A stretch of DNA of 64,000 nt, from the NCBI RefSeq assembly GCF_003112775.1, contig NZ_BFCH01000017.1:310001-374000 (forward strand), in the 5' to 3' direction. Shown here one piece after another: positions 7,571 through 15,628 of this stretch. Every line of letters begins with the position of its first letter. The stretch's first letter is position 1. Both the position numbers and the translations under genes were made by a program. The stretch is from Mycobacterium montefiorense. GTDB lineage: Bacteria; Actinomycetota; Actinomycetes; Mycobacteriales; Mycobacteriaceae. The notes under the pieces are model-generated. The model was given only the letters and a program-made list of their open reading frames with translations. It searched no databases and had not been told where the DNA came from.

Positions 7571-8196
7571 CGGGTCAGCTCCACACGATTGGCGACCTGC
7601 AGCTTGCGGAATGTCGCTTGAATGTGATTTTCGACGGTGCGATGGCTCAACGACAGGCGTTCACCAATCTGCTTGGCCGACAGACCCTTCGCCACATATC
7701 GCAGTACCTCGGTCTCGCGCTCGGTCAAGCTGGGGCCGGCCGGCTCCGTCTCCTTGTGCTGGGCGATCCGGCGGTATTCACCCAACACCAGCCCGGCCAG
7801 GCTTGGAGTGAACACGGCCCGGCCGGCCGCGGTGGCTGCTACGGCCTGAGCCAGTTCAGCTTTCGAGGCGCTCTTGACCAGGTATCCGGTGGCCCCGGCC
7901 TTGACGGCTTCCAAGACATCGTCGCGTTCGTCTGAGGCCGACAGCACCAACACCCGCGACGAGGGCGAGACTGCCAGCACCTGCGCCGTCGCCTGAGCAC
8001 CGTCGCCGTCGGCCAGCCGCATGTCCATCACCACCACGTCTGGCTTCACCACAGCCGCGCGGCGCCCCGCGGCGGCCACGCTGTCGGCCGTGGCGACCAC
8101 GTTGAACCCGTCGTCGGCGAGGTCGCGGGCTACCGCGTCGCGCCAGATGGGATGGTCGTCCACCACCATCACCGTCGGTGCTGTGTCATCAGTCAT
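7525..8196 (-). CDS. NarL/LuxR-type response regulator
   Basis: A 223-residue response regulator starting at ATG 8196. The receiver domain covers about residues 8-125 with acidic pocket VVDDH, phospho-acceptor Asp58 (VVVMDMRLADGDGA) and the conserved Lys in GYLVKSA. The LuxR-type DNA-binding domain covers about 155-215 (LTERETEVLRYVAKGLSAKQIG, then SLSHRTVENHIQATFRKL). Its start overlaps the end of the upstream histidine kinase gene by 8 bp, so the two form a coupled two-component system. The target genes are not evident from the sequence. Confidence 0.94.
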   Translation of the reverse strand: MTDDTAPTVMVVDDHPIWRDAVARDLADDGFNVVATADSVAAAGRRAAVVKPDVVVMDMRLADGDGAQATAQVLAVSPSSRVLVLSASDERDDVLEAVKAGATGYLVKSASKAELAQAVAATAAGRAVFTPSLAGLVLGEYRRIAQHKETEPAGPSLTERETEVLRYVAKGLSAKQIGERLSLSHRTVENHIQATFRKLQVANRVELTRYAIEHGLDGEPEPA

Positions 8197-9346
8197 CGTG
8201 TCCCCCTGCGCGCGGGACGCACAGTTCCCACTCGGTGCCTTCGTCTGGACCACTGTGCAGTTGCGCGCTGCCACCCAGCGCAATCAGGCGTCCCACAAGC
8301 GATTTCGAGATCCCGAGGCGGCCCTGGCGGGCAGCTTCGTCGAGCCGGCCATCGGCGATGCCCACGCCGTCGTCGCGCACACTCACCGTGACCGAATCGC
8401 CCAGATCTTCCAGTAGCACGAAGGCATGGGCACCCGGGCCCGCGTGCGCCGCCACATTGTCCAGGGCATTGCCCACCGCGGCGTCGAGCTCGGCGCCCAC
8501 CCGCCGCGGCACGACCACCGCGGTTCCCGGCAGGCTCACCGATACCCGGTCGGACTCCCGGCGGCGCAACAGTGTGCGCAGGTCGATTGTCGTCCGGACC
8601 CCGTACTCGTCGGTGGCGGTGGAGGTGACCCATCGCCGCAGTGCACGTTCCTGCTCACTGGCAAGTTCAGCTAATTCTGCTGTGGCACCGCCGATTTCGT
8701 GGCCACGCTTGGCGACCAGCGCCAGCACCTGAATGGCGCCGTCGTGCACCTCCCGCGACAGCCGCTCACGTTCTTGAACCGCGGCGGACAGTTGGGCTGC
8801 TCGTTGCAGGTCCGCGTGGGCGCGCCGCGCGGTTTGGGCGGCCATGCCGATCGCCATGCCGATCGCCAGCTCGATGATGATGGTGGCGTTGTGCCCCATG
8901 TTGAGGTCGAAGTAGTTCTTGACGGCGAAATTGGTGGCCATCACCAGCAACCCGGTCAACATGCCGCGGACGGGGCCGAACTGGATAGCGGCCGAGATGG
9001 TGGGATTGCTGGCCCACAACGTCGTGGGCCAGGTCTGGTTTTCGGCTGCCCAGTGCCCGTAGGTGACCACCGTGTTGGACCACATCAGCGCGACGACGAT
9101 CACGATCTCCGCGATCACCCACGCCGGCCTGCGGCCGAACCCGCGCAAGTAGGCCAGCGCGCAGGCCGCGCTCCAGGCGATCAGCACCGCAAAGAGCACC
9201 CAGCCCAACAAGGGCCGGCGCAGATCCGGGTTGATCGCAATCTGGAAGCCAGCCGCGTAAATGCAACTCAGCAGCCGGAATACCTGCGCCGCGCGCCACA
9301 GCGGCGCGGTCGGATCGGGATTGGGGCGCGTCATCGCGCTCAGCAT
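8189..9346 (-). CDS. MacS-like sensor histidine kinase
   Basis: A 385-residue kinase if ATG 9346 is used (GGAGAG about 12 bp upstream; 9376 and 9334 are alternatives). The N-terminal 170 residues hold about five membrane helices, as in the DUF5931/MacS kinases of actinobacteria. The dimerisation box of the HisKA_3 type, RERLSREVHDGAIQVL, contains the phospho-acceptor His201. The ATP-binding domain shows NALDNVAAHA (N box) and DDGVGIADG (G1). It is partner to the response regulator that overlaps its 3' end. The signal sensed is unknown. Confidence 0.9.
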   Translation of the reverse strand: MLSAMTRPNPDPTAPLWRAAQVFRLLSCIYAAGFQIAINPDLRRPLLGWVLFAVLIAWSAACALAYLRGFGRRPAWVIAEIVIVVALMWSNTVVTYGHWAAENQTWPTTLWASNPTISAAIQFGPVRGMLTGLLVMATNFAVKNYFDLNMGHNATIIIELAIGMAIGMAAQTARRAHADLQRAAQLSAAVQERERLSREVHDGAIQVLALVAKRGHEIGGATAELAELASEQERALRRWVTSTATDEYGVRTTIDLRTLLRRRESDRVSVSLPGTAVVVPRRVGAELDAAVGNALDNVAAHAGPGAHAFVLLEDLGDSVTVSVRDDGVGIADGRLDEAARQGRLGISKSLVGRLIALGGSAQLHSGPDEGTEWELCVPRAGGHDD

Positions 9347-9358
9347 AAGTTCGGAGAC

Positions 9359-9382
9359 TCTCCGGCGCGGGCGCACCGGAGA
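9359..9382. terminator. Hairpin between kinase and YiaA/B-like genes
   Basis: TCTCCGG, ten bases, CCGGAGA forms a GC-rich stem immediately downstream of the minus-strand gene ending at 9384. A second, overlapping perfect 13-bp palindrome, CGGAGACTCTCCG, occupies 9352-9364. The first could end transcription of the YiaA/B-like gene; the second could be an operator for the kinase gene. No T run is present. Confidence 0.4.
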
Positions 9383-9383
9383 A

Positions 9384-9674
9384 TCAGGTCGCGGTGCTGA
9401 ACGGGTTGTGTTCGGCGATCAGCTTCTCGATGCGCGCTTCGTCCAGGCGTACTCGCACGGTGGTGGCTTCTTGCTGATCGCGGATCACCTTTGCCAGTGT
9501 GAACGCGCTCGAGACGAGGAACAACACGGTGATACCGAGGAACAGCCGCTGCCATGCATCAAGCGGAAGAAAGAAGATCCCGCCGAGTGCGGCGACGAGA
9601 CTGACCCCGAACGCGACGGCGGCCTGAATGAAAAAGGCGGCGGTGTTCTTCGACATGCCATTGGGAATTTCCAT
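9384..9674 (-). CDS. YiaA/YiaB-type two-helix membrane protein
   Basis: A 96-residue protein (ATG 9674; ATG 9656 possible). Two transmembrane helices are plain, at about residues 10-35 and 43-63, joined by a short loop DAWQRLF, followed by a basic amphipathic tail containing RDQQEATTVRVRLDEARIEK. This arrangement matches the yiaA/B two-helix domain, a family of unknown function. An imperfect copy of the 5701 palindrome lies 39 bp upstream of the start. It is separated from its neighbours by hairpins and may be transcribed alone. Confidence 0.8.
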   Translation of the reverse strand: MEIPNGMSKNTAAFFIQAAVAFGVSLVAALGGIFFLPLDAWQRLFLGITVLFLVSSAFTLAKVIRDQQEATTVRVRLDEARIEKLIAEHNPFSTAT

Positions 9675-9722
9675 GTGTTCCAGGATGCGAAGGCAGCCGA
9701 GGGTCCGAAAGGGTAGGACTAC

Positions 9723-10625
9723 TCAGATCTGGGGCCGCAGATGCTTGTCGAGGAAGGCGAGCTGATCGGCGACCACTCGCTCGAAGGCGTCGTCGACATA
9801 GATCGCGAAATGCTGCTCGGGGTAGGTCCGGATCTCACCGCGGGGTGCGTTGGCGGCGTGGCGCAGGGTGGCGTCCGCGGGGGCCAGCGAGTCGTGCTCG
9901 CACACGCAGAACAGGATCGGACAGCCGATCTTCGCGGCGAGCAGGCCGGGCCGGTAGGTGAAGATGTTCATCGTGATGCGCGCGGCGATCTCGTTGCGCA
10001 GCTCGACGCCATCGGGCAGCAGTCGCAGGTAGCCGGCGTAAGAGTCGGGCGTATTCATCAACGCGACGTCCCCGGGCTTGCCCGCGGTCGCGATCATCAC
10101 CGGGGGTCTGCCCAGCCGAGCGCCGATGACGTCGCGAATCGCCCGCCCGGCGATGCGCGCGGTGGTCAGCGGGTTGGAGATCGTGCGCGCCGAGGCGAGG
10201 CCGTCGGTAAACGGGCATTGCGCGATGACGGCGGCGATTCCCGGCAACCGGGCTGCCGTGGCGATCACATGGCCGCCGGCAAAAGACGTGCCCCACAGCG
10301 CGATTCGATCGTGGTCGATCCCGTCCAGAGTGCCGGCGTAGGCCACCGCGGCGGCCCAGTCGGCGAGCTGCATCTCGATGTCGAGCACTTGGCGCGGCTG
10401 GCCCTCGCTGTCGCCGAAGTTGCGGTAGTCGAAGACCAGGCAGGCGTACCCGGCCGCGGTGAACCGCTCTGCGTAGGCATCGAGTCGCATGGTGCGCACC
10501 GCGCCCAAGCCGTGGGCCATCACCAGAAGCGGCGGGGCACCGGCGCCGGCGTCGGCGGGTCGATAGAGCCATGCGCTGATCCGGTCGGTACGGGAGGTGA
10601 ATTCGATATCTTCGCGCTGTGTCAC
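9723..10625 (-). CDS. Alpha/beta hydrolase
   Basis: A 300-residue alpha/beta hydrolase starting at GTG 10625. The core runs from LLVMAHGLGAVR (oxyanion region) through the nucleophile elbow GTSFAGGH to CEHDSLAP, carrying the likely acid Asp, and QHFAIY, carrying the catalytic His. It resembles dienelactone-hydrolase/X-Pro-peptidase-like carboxyl hydrolases. No signal peptide is visible, so it is probably cytoplasmic. It is divergent from the dehydrogenase at 10736. The substrate is unknown. Confidence 0.87.
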   Translation of the reverse strand: MTQREDIEFTSRTDRISAWLYRPADAGAGAPPLLVMAHGLGAVRTMRLDAYAERFTAAGYACLVFDYRNFGDSEGQPRQVLDIEMQLADWAAAVAYAGTLDGIDHDRIALWGTSFAGGHVIATAARLPGIAAVIAQCPFTDGLASARTISNPLTTARIAGRAIRDVIGARLGRPPVMIATAGKPGDVALMNTPDSYAGYLRLLPDGVELRNEIAARITMNIFTYRPGLLAAKIGCPILFCVCEHDSLAPADATLRHAANAPRGEIRTYPEQHFAIYVDDAFERVVADQLAFLDKHLRPQI

Positions 10626-10687
10626 GGCATTCCATTCTGCCTGGCCGAAGTTAAGTCCGGCCCTGTAGGCGGCCCGGAAGTTGTGGA

Positions 10688-10708
10688 CTAGTGTCTAGAA
10701 AAGTTTTC
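10688..10708. promoter_or_regulatory. Overlapping short palindromes upstream of dehydrogenase gene
   Basis: CTAG, three bases, CTAG (10688-10698) overlaps GAAAAGTTTTC (10698-10708), both symmetrical, 28 bp before the ATG at 10736 and 63 bp before the divergent hydrolase start. This AT-rich patch in a GC-rich gap is a likely promoter or operator for one or both genes; no regulator is adjacent. Confidence 0.4.
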
Positions 10709-10735
10709 CAGCGCTTCAAGGGACGGAGACTGAAG

Positions 10736-11836
10736 ATGGCGATCCGCGTTGCGCACGTCGGTACCGGAAACGTCGGCGGCCTGGCGCTGGCCGAACTGAT
10801 CGCCAACCCGCAGTTCGACCTGACGGGCGTGTGCGTGTCCACACCGGAGAAGGTGGGCCGCGACGCCGGGGAACTGTGCGGCGTGGGTCTGGACGCCCCC
10901 ACCGTCACGGGCATCGCCGCGGTCAACGACCTGGATGCCATCATCGCCGCCAAGCCTGAGTGCGTCGTCTACTGCGCGATGGGCGACACCCGGCTGCCCG
11001 ACGCGATGACCGACGTGATGCGCGTCCTGGCCGCCGGCATCAACGTCGTCGGCTCGTCGCCCGGACTGCTGCAATACCCATGGGGCGTCATGCCCGACAA
11101 GTACATCGACCGCGTGGAAGATGCCGCTAAGCAAGGTAATTCGAGCATCTTCATCAGTGGTGTGGACCCGGGATTCGCCAACGACCTGATTCCGTTCGCG
11201 CTCGCCGGGACGTGTCAGCGCATCGAGCAGGTGCGCTGCATGGAGATTCACGATTACGCCAGTTACGACGGCGAAGAGGTGATGAGCTACATGGGCTTCG
11301 CCAGGCCGATGGATGAAATCCCGATGCTGCTGCAGCCGGGCATTCTCAGCATCGCCTGGGGTACCGCGATCCGTGCGCTGGCGGCCGGGCTCGGCATCGA
11401 GGTCGACGAGATCACTGAGTCCTACCAGCGCGAACCGGCGCCTGAGGATTTCGATATCGCGATCGGCCACGTGGCCAAGGGCACGGTAGCCGTGCTGCAG
11501 TTCGAGATTCGCGGCATGGTCAACGGCCACCCCGTCGTCGTCATCGAGCATGTCACCCGACTGCGTCCCGAGCTGCGCCCCGACCTGCCCCAGCCGGCCG
11601 CCGGCGACGGCTCGTACCGCGTCGAGATCACCGGTGAGCCGTCTTATGCCGTCGACATCATTCCGAGCAGCCGCAAGGGCGACCACAACCACGCCGCGAT
11701 CGCCGGTGCCGCGGGCCGCATCGTCAATGCCATCCCGGCGGTCATCGCGGCGCCACCGGGCATCCGGACCACACTCGATTTGCCGTTGGTAACCGGCAAA
11801 GGACTTTACGCACCAAGCACTTTGGTGACCACCTAA
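10736..11836 (+). CDS. NAD(P)-dependent dehydrogenase, DapB-like/diaminopentanoate-type
   Basis: A 366-residue protein taken from ATG 10736, preceded by GGAG; the upstream in-frame start at 10691 would run through the palindromes. The N-terminal Rossmann fold begins at AIRVAHVGTGNVGG, and the pattern EKVGRDAGELCG, then GVDPGFANDLIP, is typical of the mycobacterial dihydrodipicolinate-reductase-like family related to 2,4-diaminopentanoate dehydrogenase. The real substrate of these paralogs is not established. An SDR gene follows after 17 bp with its own AAAGGAGA site, forming a two-gene operon. A paralog lies at 55380 in this same window. Confidence 0.85.
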   Translation: MAIRVAHVGTGNVGGLALAELIANPQFDLTGVCVSTPEKVGRDAGELCGVGLDAPTVTGIAAVNDLDAIIAAKPECVVYCAMGDTRLPDAMTDVMRVLAAGINVVGSSPGLLQYPWGVMPDKYIDRVEDAAKQGNSSIFISGVDPGFANDLIPFALAGTCQRIEQVRCMEIHDYASYDGEEVMSYMGFARPMDEIPMLLQPGILSIAWGTAIRALAAGLGIEVDEITESYQREPAPEDFDIAIGHVAKGTVAVLQFEIRGMVNGHPVVVIEHVTRLRPELRPDLPQPAAGDGSYRVEITGEPSYAVDIIPSSRKGDHNHAAIAGAAGRIVNAIPAVIAAPPGIRTTLDLPLVTGKGLYAPSTLVTT

Positions 11837-11853
11837 ATCGAAAGGAGACCCGC

Positions 11854-12597
11854 GTGGGTCGGGTAGACGGAAAAGTTGCTCTGATCAGTGGTGCCGCTGG
11901 CGGGATGGGAGCCGAAGACGCGCGCCTGCTCGTCGAGGAAGGCGCCAAGGTCGTTATCGGCGACATCCTGGACGACCAGGGCAAGGCGCTGGCCGACGAG
12001 ATCGGTGACTCCGCGCGATACGTCCACCTTGACGTGACGCAGCCCGAGCAGTGGGACGCCGCCGTCGCGACCGCGGTCGGCGAATTCGGGAAGCTCAACG
12101 TGCTGGTCAACAACGCCGGCACGGTCGCGCTCGGCCCGCTCAAGAGCTTCGAGCTGGCCAAGTGGCAGAAGGTCATTGACGTCAATCTGACCGGGACGTT
12201 CCTGGGCATGCGGGCGGTGGTCGAGCCGATGATCGCGGCCGGCGGCGGCTCGATCATCAATGTGTCGTCGATCGAGGGCCTGCGCGGCGCGCCCATGGTG
12301 CACCCCTATGTCGCGTCCAAGTGGGGCGTACGCGGGCTGGCCAAGTCGGCGGCCCTGGAGCTGGCGCCGGACAACATCCGGGTCAACTCCGTGCACCCCG
12401 GCTTCATCCGTACCCCGATGACCAAGCACCTGCCCGAGGACATGGTCACCATCCCATTGGGCCGGCCCGGGGAAGTGCGGGAGGTCGCGACGTTCATCCT
12501 GTTCCTTGCCAGCGACGAGCCGTCGTATTCCACTGGCAGTGAGTTCATCATGGACGGCGGGCTGATCACCGACGTGAACCACAAGGACCTGTTCTAG
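11854..12597 (+). CDS. Short-chain dehydrogenase, FabG3 (20-beta-hydroxysteroid dehydrogenase)-like
   Basis: A 247-residue classical SDR starting at GTG 11854 behind AAAGGAGA. The cofactor motif is GAAGGMGAE, the active site has NNAG, Ser in NVSSIEG and YVASK. The order HLDVTQPEQWDAAV, then VNLTGTFLGMRAVV, SSIEGL and SDEPSYSTGSEF closely follows M. tuberculosis FabG3 (Rv2002), an NADH-dependent 20-beta-hydroxysteroid dehydrogenase, so a steroid or similar hydroxy/keto substrate is plausible. It follows the dehydrogenase gene closely and ends 4 bp into the convergent nitroreductase. Confidence 0.88.
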   Translation: MGRVDGKVALISGAAGGMGAEDARLLVEEGAKVVIGDILDDQGKALADEIGDSARYVHLDVTQPEQWDAAVATAVGEFGKLNVLVNNAGTVALGPLKSFELAKWQKVIDVNLTGTFLGMRAVVEPMIAAGGGSIINVSSIEGLRGAPMVHPYVASKWGVRGLAKSAALELAPDNIRVNSVHPGFIRTPMTKHLPEDMVTIPLGRPGEVREVATFILFLASDEPSYSTGSEFIMDGGLITDVNHKDLF

Positions 12598-13247
12598 TCG
12601 TCGGCGAACACCACCTTTTGCTCGATGGTGTCTCGGCCGAGACGGATATGGTTGGCGGGGAAATCCGGATCCGGATAGCCGACCGATAGGCCACACAGCA
12701 CGGTCAACTCGGCCGGGATGTTCAGCTGTTCGCGCAGGACTTCGGGATAGCCGGCTATCGCCACCTGAACGCAGGTTCCGACCCCGCGTGCGGTGAGCGC
12801 CAGGATCAGGTTCTGCAGGAACATCCCGACCCCCAGGGCGTCGGTCAGGCCTAGTTCGTGGTGCATGCACACGATGCCGGCCAACGGTGCGCGAAAGAAT
12901 TCCCAGTTGCGCAACACCGCGGCGCGCCGGCCCGGCTGGTCGTCGCGGGTGATGCCCATCGACCCGTAGACCACTTTGCCCGTGTCGCTTCGATAGTGAG
13001 CGAAGGATTCCGGCAGCGGCGGTACCTTCGGCGGTCCCGCTTCGGCGGCCTCGAGCAGCGCGGCCACCAGCCGGCCACGGGCCGCGCCGGAGGCGAAGTA
13101 GAGGTGCCAGGGTTGTACGTTCGAGTTCGACGGGGCGCAGCTGGCCAGGTCGAGCGCTTCGTGGAGCAATTCGCGCGGCACCGGCCGGTCGGGCAGGAAC
13201 ATCCTGATCGAACGGCGTCGCCTGATCGCGTCCTCGAGGTCGTACAT
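12594..13247 (-). CDS. Nitroreductase family protein
   Basis: A 217-residue flavoprotein starting at ATG 13247 with GGGAGA upstream; a longer frame to 13424 would overlap the divergent oxidoreductase and is rejected. FMN-binding features are RRRRSIRMF at residues 8-16, then ASCAPSNSNVQPWHLYF and, near the C-terminus, GVGTCVQVAIAGYPEVLRE and GLSVGYPDPDFPAN. These enzymes reduce nitro groups, quinones or enones with NAD(P)H. Its 3' end overlaps the SDR gene end by 4 bp. It is divergent from the Rv0161-like gene across 82 bp. Confidence 0.88.
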   Translation of the reverse strand: MYDLEDAIRRRRSIRMFLPDRPVPRELLHEALDLASCAPSNSNVQPWHLYFASGAARGRLVAALLEAAEAGPPKVPPLPESFAHYRSDTGKVVYGSMGITRDDQPGRRAAVLRNWEFFRAPLAGIVCMHHELGLTDALGVGMFLQNLILALTARGVGTCVQVAIAGYPEVLREQLNIPAELTVLCGLSVGYPDPDFPANHIRLGRDTIEQKVVFADD

Positions 13248-13329
13248 TCGTCTCCCACCGTCGTGTGATTCCCGCAGTCTTCCAATCCGGTGTGATCCAC
13301 CGGTGCCGGTGGGTGCTATAACCGCGAAC

Positions 13330-14679
13330 ATGCCAGGCAGCCTCGGGGATCTGAAAGGGATTGTCGGATCCAACCACGTCGTCACCGACCCCGACGTGCT
13401 GTCCGGGCGCAGCGTCGACCACACCGGCCGCTATCGGGGCCGCGCCAGCGCGCTGGTACGGCCGGAGTCGGCCGAACAGGTCGCCGAAGTGTTGCGGGTG
13501 TGCCGTGACGCCGGAGCCCATGTCACCGTGCAGGGTGGTCGCACCTCGCTGGTGGCCGGCACCGTGCCCGAGCACGACGACGTGCTGCTGTCCACCGAAA
13601 GGCTTTGTGGGCTAGGCGATGTCGATACCGTCGAGCGCCGCATCACCGTCGGTGCCGGAGCCACACTGGCCGCGGTGCAACATGCCGCGATCGCGGCCGG
13701 CCTGGTGTTCGGCGTGGACCTGGCCGCCCGCGACACCGCGACGGTCGGCGGGATGGCCTCGACCAATGCCGGCGGGCTGCGCACGGTCCGCTACGGCAAC
13801 ATGGGCGAGCAAGTCGTCGGCCTGGACGTGGCGCTGCCCGACGGGTCGCTGATGCGCCGGCACAGCCTGGTGCGCAGCGACAACACCGGATACGACCTGC
13901 CGGCGTTGTTCGTCGGCGCGGAGGGCACGCTCGGTGTCATCACCGCGCTGGATCTGCGGCTGCACCCGATGCCGTCGCACCGGGTGACCGCGGTCTGCGG
14001 CTTCGACGATCTCGACGCGCTGATCGCCACCGGCCGCGTCTTCCGGGACGTGGACGGCATCGCCGCGCTGGAGTTGATCGACGGCCGGGCCGGCGCACTG
14101 ACTGCTGAGCATCTCGGCATTCCGGCACCGGTCGAGGCGGACTGGCTACTGCTGGTGGAGCTCGCCGCCGACCACGACCAGACCGAGCGGCTCGCCGACC
14201 TGCTCGCTGATGCGCCGATGTGCGCGGAGCCCGCGGTGGGTGTGGATACTGCTGCGCAGCAACGTCTCTGGCGCGTTCGCGAGTCGCTGGCCGAGGTGCT
14301 GGGTGTATACGGGCCCCCGCTGAAGTTCGATGTGTCGCTGCCGCTGGCGGCGATCGCCGGGTTCGCCGCGGATGCGGTCACACTGGTTCGCGAGCGGGTC
14401 GGCGACGCCGTACCGCTGTTGTTCGGCCATGTAGGCGAGGGCAACCTGCACCTCAACGTGTTGCGCGTGCCGCTCGACCAGGAGAAGGCGCTGTACGGTC
14501 CGATGATGGACTTGATCGCCGCGTGCGGCGGCAACGTCAGCTCCGAACACGGTGTCGGCAGCCGCAAGCGCCCTTATCTCGAAATGTCAAGGGAAGCAAT
14601 CGATATCGCGGCCATGCGAGCGGTCAAGACGGCGCTCGACCCGACCGGCTACCTGAACGCCGCGGTGTTGTTCGACTAG
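13330..14679 (+). CDS. FAD-linked oxidoreductase (Rv0161 counterpart)
   Basis: A 449-residue GlcD/D-lactate-dehydrogenase-type flavoprotein from ATG 13330. The FAD-binding type 4 (PCMH) domain occupies about residues 35-215, with GGRTSLVAGT and GGMASTNAGGLRTVRYGNM; the FAD-oxidase C domain follows, with HVGEGNLHLNV and SSEHGVGSRKRPYL at the end. It oxidises a 2-hydroxy acid or similar substrate. Its position after the PntB/TetR block and the length of 449 match Rv0161 of M. tuberculosis. A strong hairpin follows the stop. Everything from here to the Rv0163-like gene differs from M. tuberculosis. Confidence 0.92.
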   Translation: MPGSLGDLKGIVGSNHVVTDPDVLSGRSVDHTGRYRGRASALVRPESAEQVAEVLRVCRDAGAHVTVQGGRTSLVAGTVPEHDDVLLSTERLCGLGDVDTVERRITVGAGATLAAVQHAAIAAGLVFGVDLAARDTATVGGMASTNAGGLRTVRYGNMGEQVVGLDVALPDGSLMRRHSLVRSDNTGYDLPALFVGAEGTLGVITALDLRLHPMPSHRVTAVCGFDDLDALIATGRVFRDVDGIAALELIDGRAGALTAEHLGIPAPVEADWLLLVELAADHDQTERLADLLADAPMCAEPAVGVDTAAQQRLWRVRESLAEVLGVYGPPLKFDVSLPLAAIAGFAADAVTLVRERVGDAVPLLFGHVGEGNLHLNVLRVPLDQEKALYGPMMDLIAACGGNVSSEHGVGSRKRPYLEMSREAIDIAAMRAVKTALDPTGYLNAAVLFD

Positions 14680-14691
14680 TCACGCAACGAC

Positions 14692-14726
14692 ATTTCAGGC
14701 GGCGGGCAGTGCCCGCCACCTGAAAT
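14692..14726. terminator. Strong bidirectional hairpin terminator
   Basis: Arms ATTTCAGG and CCTGAAAT enclose GGCGGGCA and TGCCCGCC, giving a stem of about 16 bp with one mismatch, starting 13 bp after the oxidoreductase stop and ending 20 bp before the end of the convergent gly-rich protein gene. Being symmetrical it can serve both genes. The A/T ends flank a GC core, the classical intrinsic terminator layout. Confidence 0.75.
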
Positions 14727-14745
14727 CGCCCGCGACTGTGCGGCA

Positions 14746-15519
14746 CTACCGTCGACCGCCGCCGAAGCTGTGGCCACCCCCGCCGCCGAAGCCGCCACCG
14801 CTGTGGGAGCCGCCCCCGCCGAAGAGGCCGCCCCCGCCGCCGCCGATCGACGGGCCGCCACCGGCGATTGATGGGCCTGCGGCCGAGCCGCCGCCGGAGG
14901 GGCCGACGACAACGGTCCCACCGTCCGTGGGGCCGCCTGCCGGGGCTTTGCCGCCGCCATCGGGATTAGCGGGCACCACCGTTGCCGGCTGATCCGGCGC
15001 ACCCGATGCCGGTGTAAGCGGCGTTAGGGGCACCGGCACCGGCGCAACTGATGCCGGCGTAAGCGGCGTTAGGGGCACCGTTGCGGGTGTAAGCGGCGTC
15101 CACGGCACCGATGGCGGCGGACCCGGAGGCGGACACCAGCCCGGGGTGAAGAAGAACGGGTCGTCGAGGTACCAGGGCCAGATCGGCCAGATTAGCGGCA
15201 GATTCTGCGCCTGCCGTTGGCAGTACGCCACGGCCTCCGGGCTGTTGTCATTGATCGGATTAGGGCCGATGCACAGCGGTGGCGGTGGCGGTGGATCCGG
15301 CGGCGTCTGGTCGGTTTCTGTGTCCACCAAATGGACCGATGTCGAGTCGACAGCAGTCCCCGGCGCACCAGGTTGCGCGGTTTCGAACACGGCAAACATC
15401 GCGGTTGCGGCGGTTCCGACCAGAACTGCCGACTTCAGCCATGATTGCCATCCGCCGCGGCTTCCGATTGTGTGCTGCCGGCGATGTTTTCCCCTCGCGG
15501 CCTTGATTCCCCTTGTCAT
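14746..15519 (-). CDS. Secreted or anchored Pro/Thr- and Gly-rich protein
   Basis: A 257-residue protein from ATG 15519 (AGGACC upstream; ATG 15558/15570 possible). An N-terminal basic patch (KAARGKHRRQ) precedes one hydrophobic helix, SAVLVGTAATAMFAVF, which acts as signal peptide or anchor. Then come a polyproline stretch, a conserved-looking middle with two Cys pairs (LCIGPNPINDNSPEAVAYC, GWCPPPG), a PLTPLTPA repeat region and a C-terminal glycine-rich tail ending in HSFGGGRR. It resembles mycobacterial surface proteins of low complexity; I cannot assign a function. It is divergent from a MarR regulator that may control it. Confidence 0.7.
   Translation of the reverse strand: MTRGIKAARGKHRRQHTIGSRGGWQSWLKSAVLVGTAATAMFAVFETAQPGAPGTAVDSTSVHLVDTETDQTPPDPPPPPPLCIGPNPINDNSPEAVAYCQRQAQNLPLIWPIWPWYLDDPFFFTPGWCPPPGPPPSVPWTPLTPATVPLTPLTPASVAPVPVPLTPLTPASGAPDQPATVVPANPDGGGKAPAGGPTDGGTVVVGPSGGGSAAGPSIAGGGPSIGGGGGGLFGGGGSHSGGGFGGGGGHSFGGGRR
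15005..15109. repeat. Degenerate tandem repeats encoding PLTPLTPA
   Basis: Units starting at 15005 and 15050 share about 29 of 30 bases (GATGCCGGYGTAAGCGGCG and onward); a third diverged unit starts near 15080. In the minus-strand protein they encode PLTPLTPA(S/T) blocks separated by VAPVPV-like spacers. Such repeats vary in copy number by slippage. Confidence 0.75.
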
Positions 15520-15576
15520 GATCTGTGGTCCTATCCGAGCATTCGATCTCAATGTCATATGTGAAAGCATCGAAAA

Positions 15577-15591
15577 TATGCAATCAGCATA
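15577..15591. promoter_or_regulatory. Candidate MarR operator
   Basis: TATGC, five bases, GCATA is a perfect inverted repeat in the AT-rich divergent region between the gly-rich protein gene and the MarR gene. It is flanked by two direct copies of ATATGTGA (15557-15564 and 15595-15602). Size and symmetry fit a MarR dimer site controlling both genes. Confidence 0.5.
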
Positions 15592-15628
15592 GTTATATGT
15601 GATCTATCGAGGGTAAGTACGCTGCCCT

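Noticed and set aside
11833..13575. A 580-codon minus-strand open frame
   Set aside because: It runs antisense to the SDR gene and across the nitroreductase in another frame; composition is Arg/Gly/His-rich as expected of a shadow in GC-rich DNA, and no motif or ribosome site supports it.
15005..15109. Repeats that could suggest a CRISPR array
   Set aside because: The units are in frame in a protein, unevenly spaced, and there are no spacers or cas genes.
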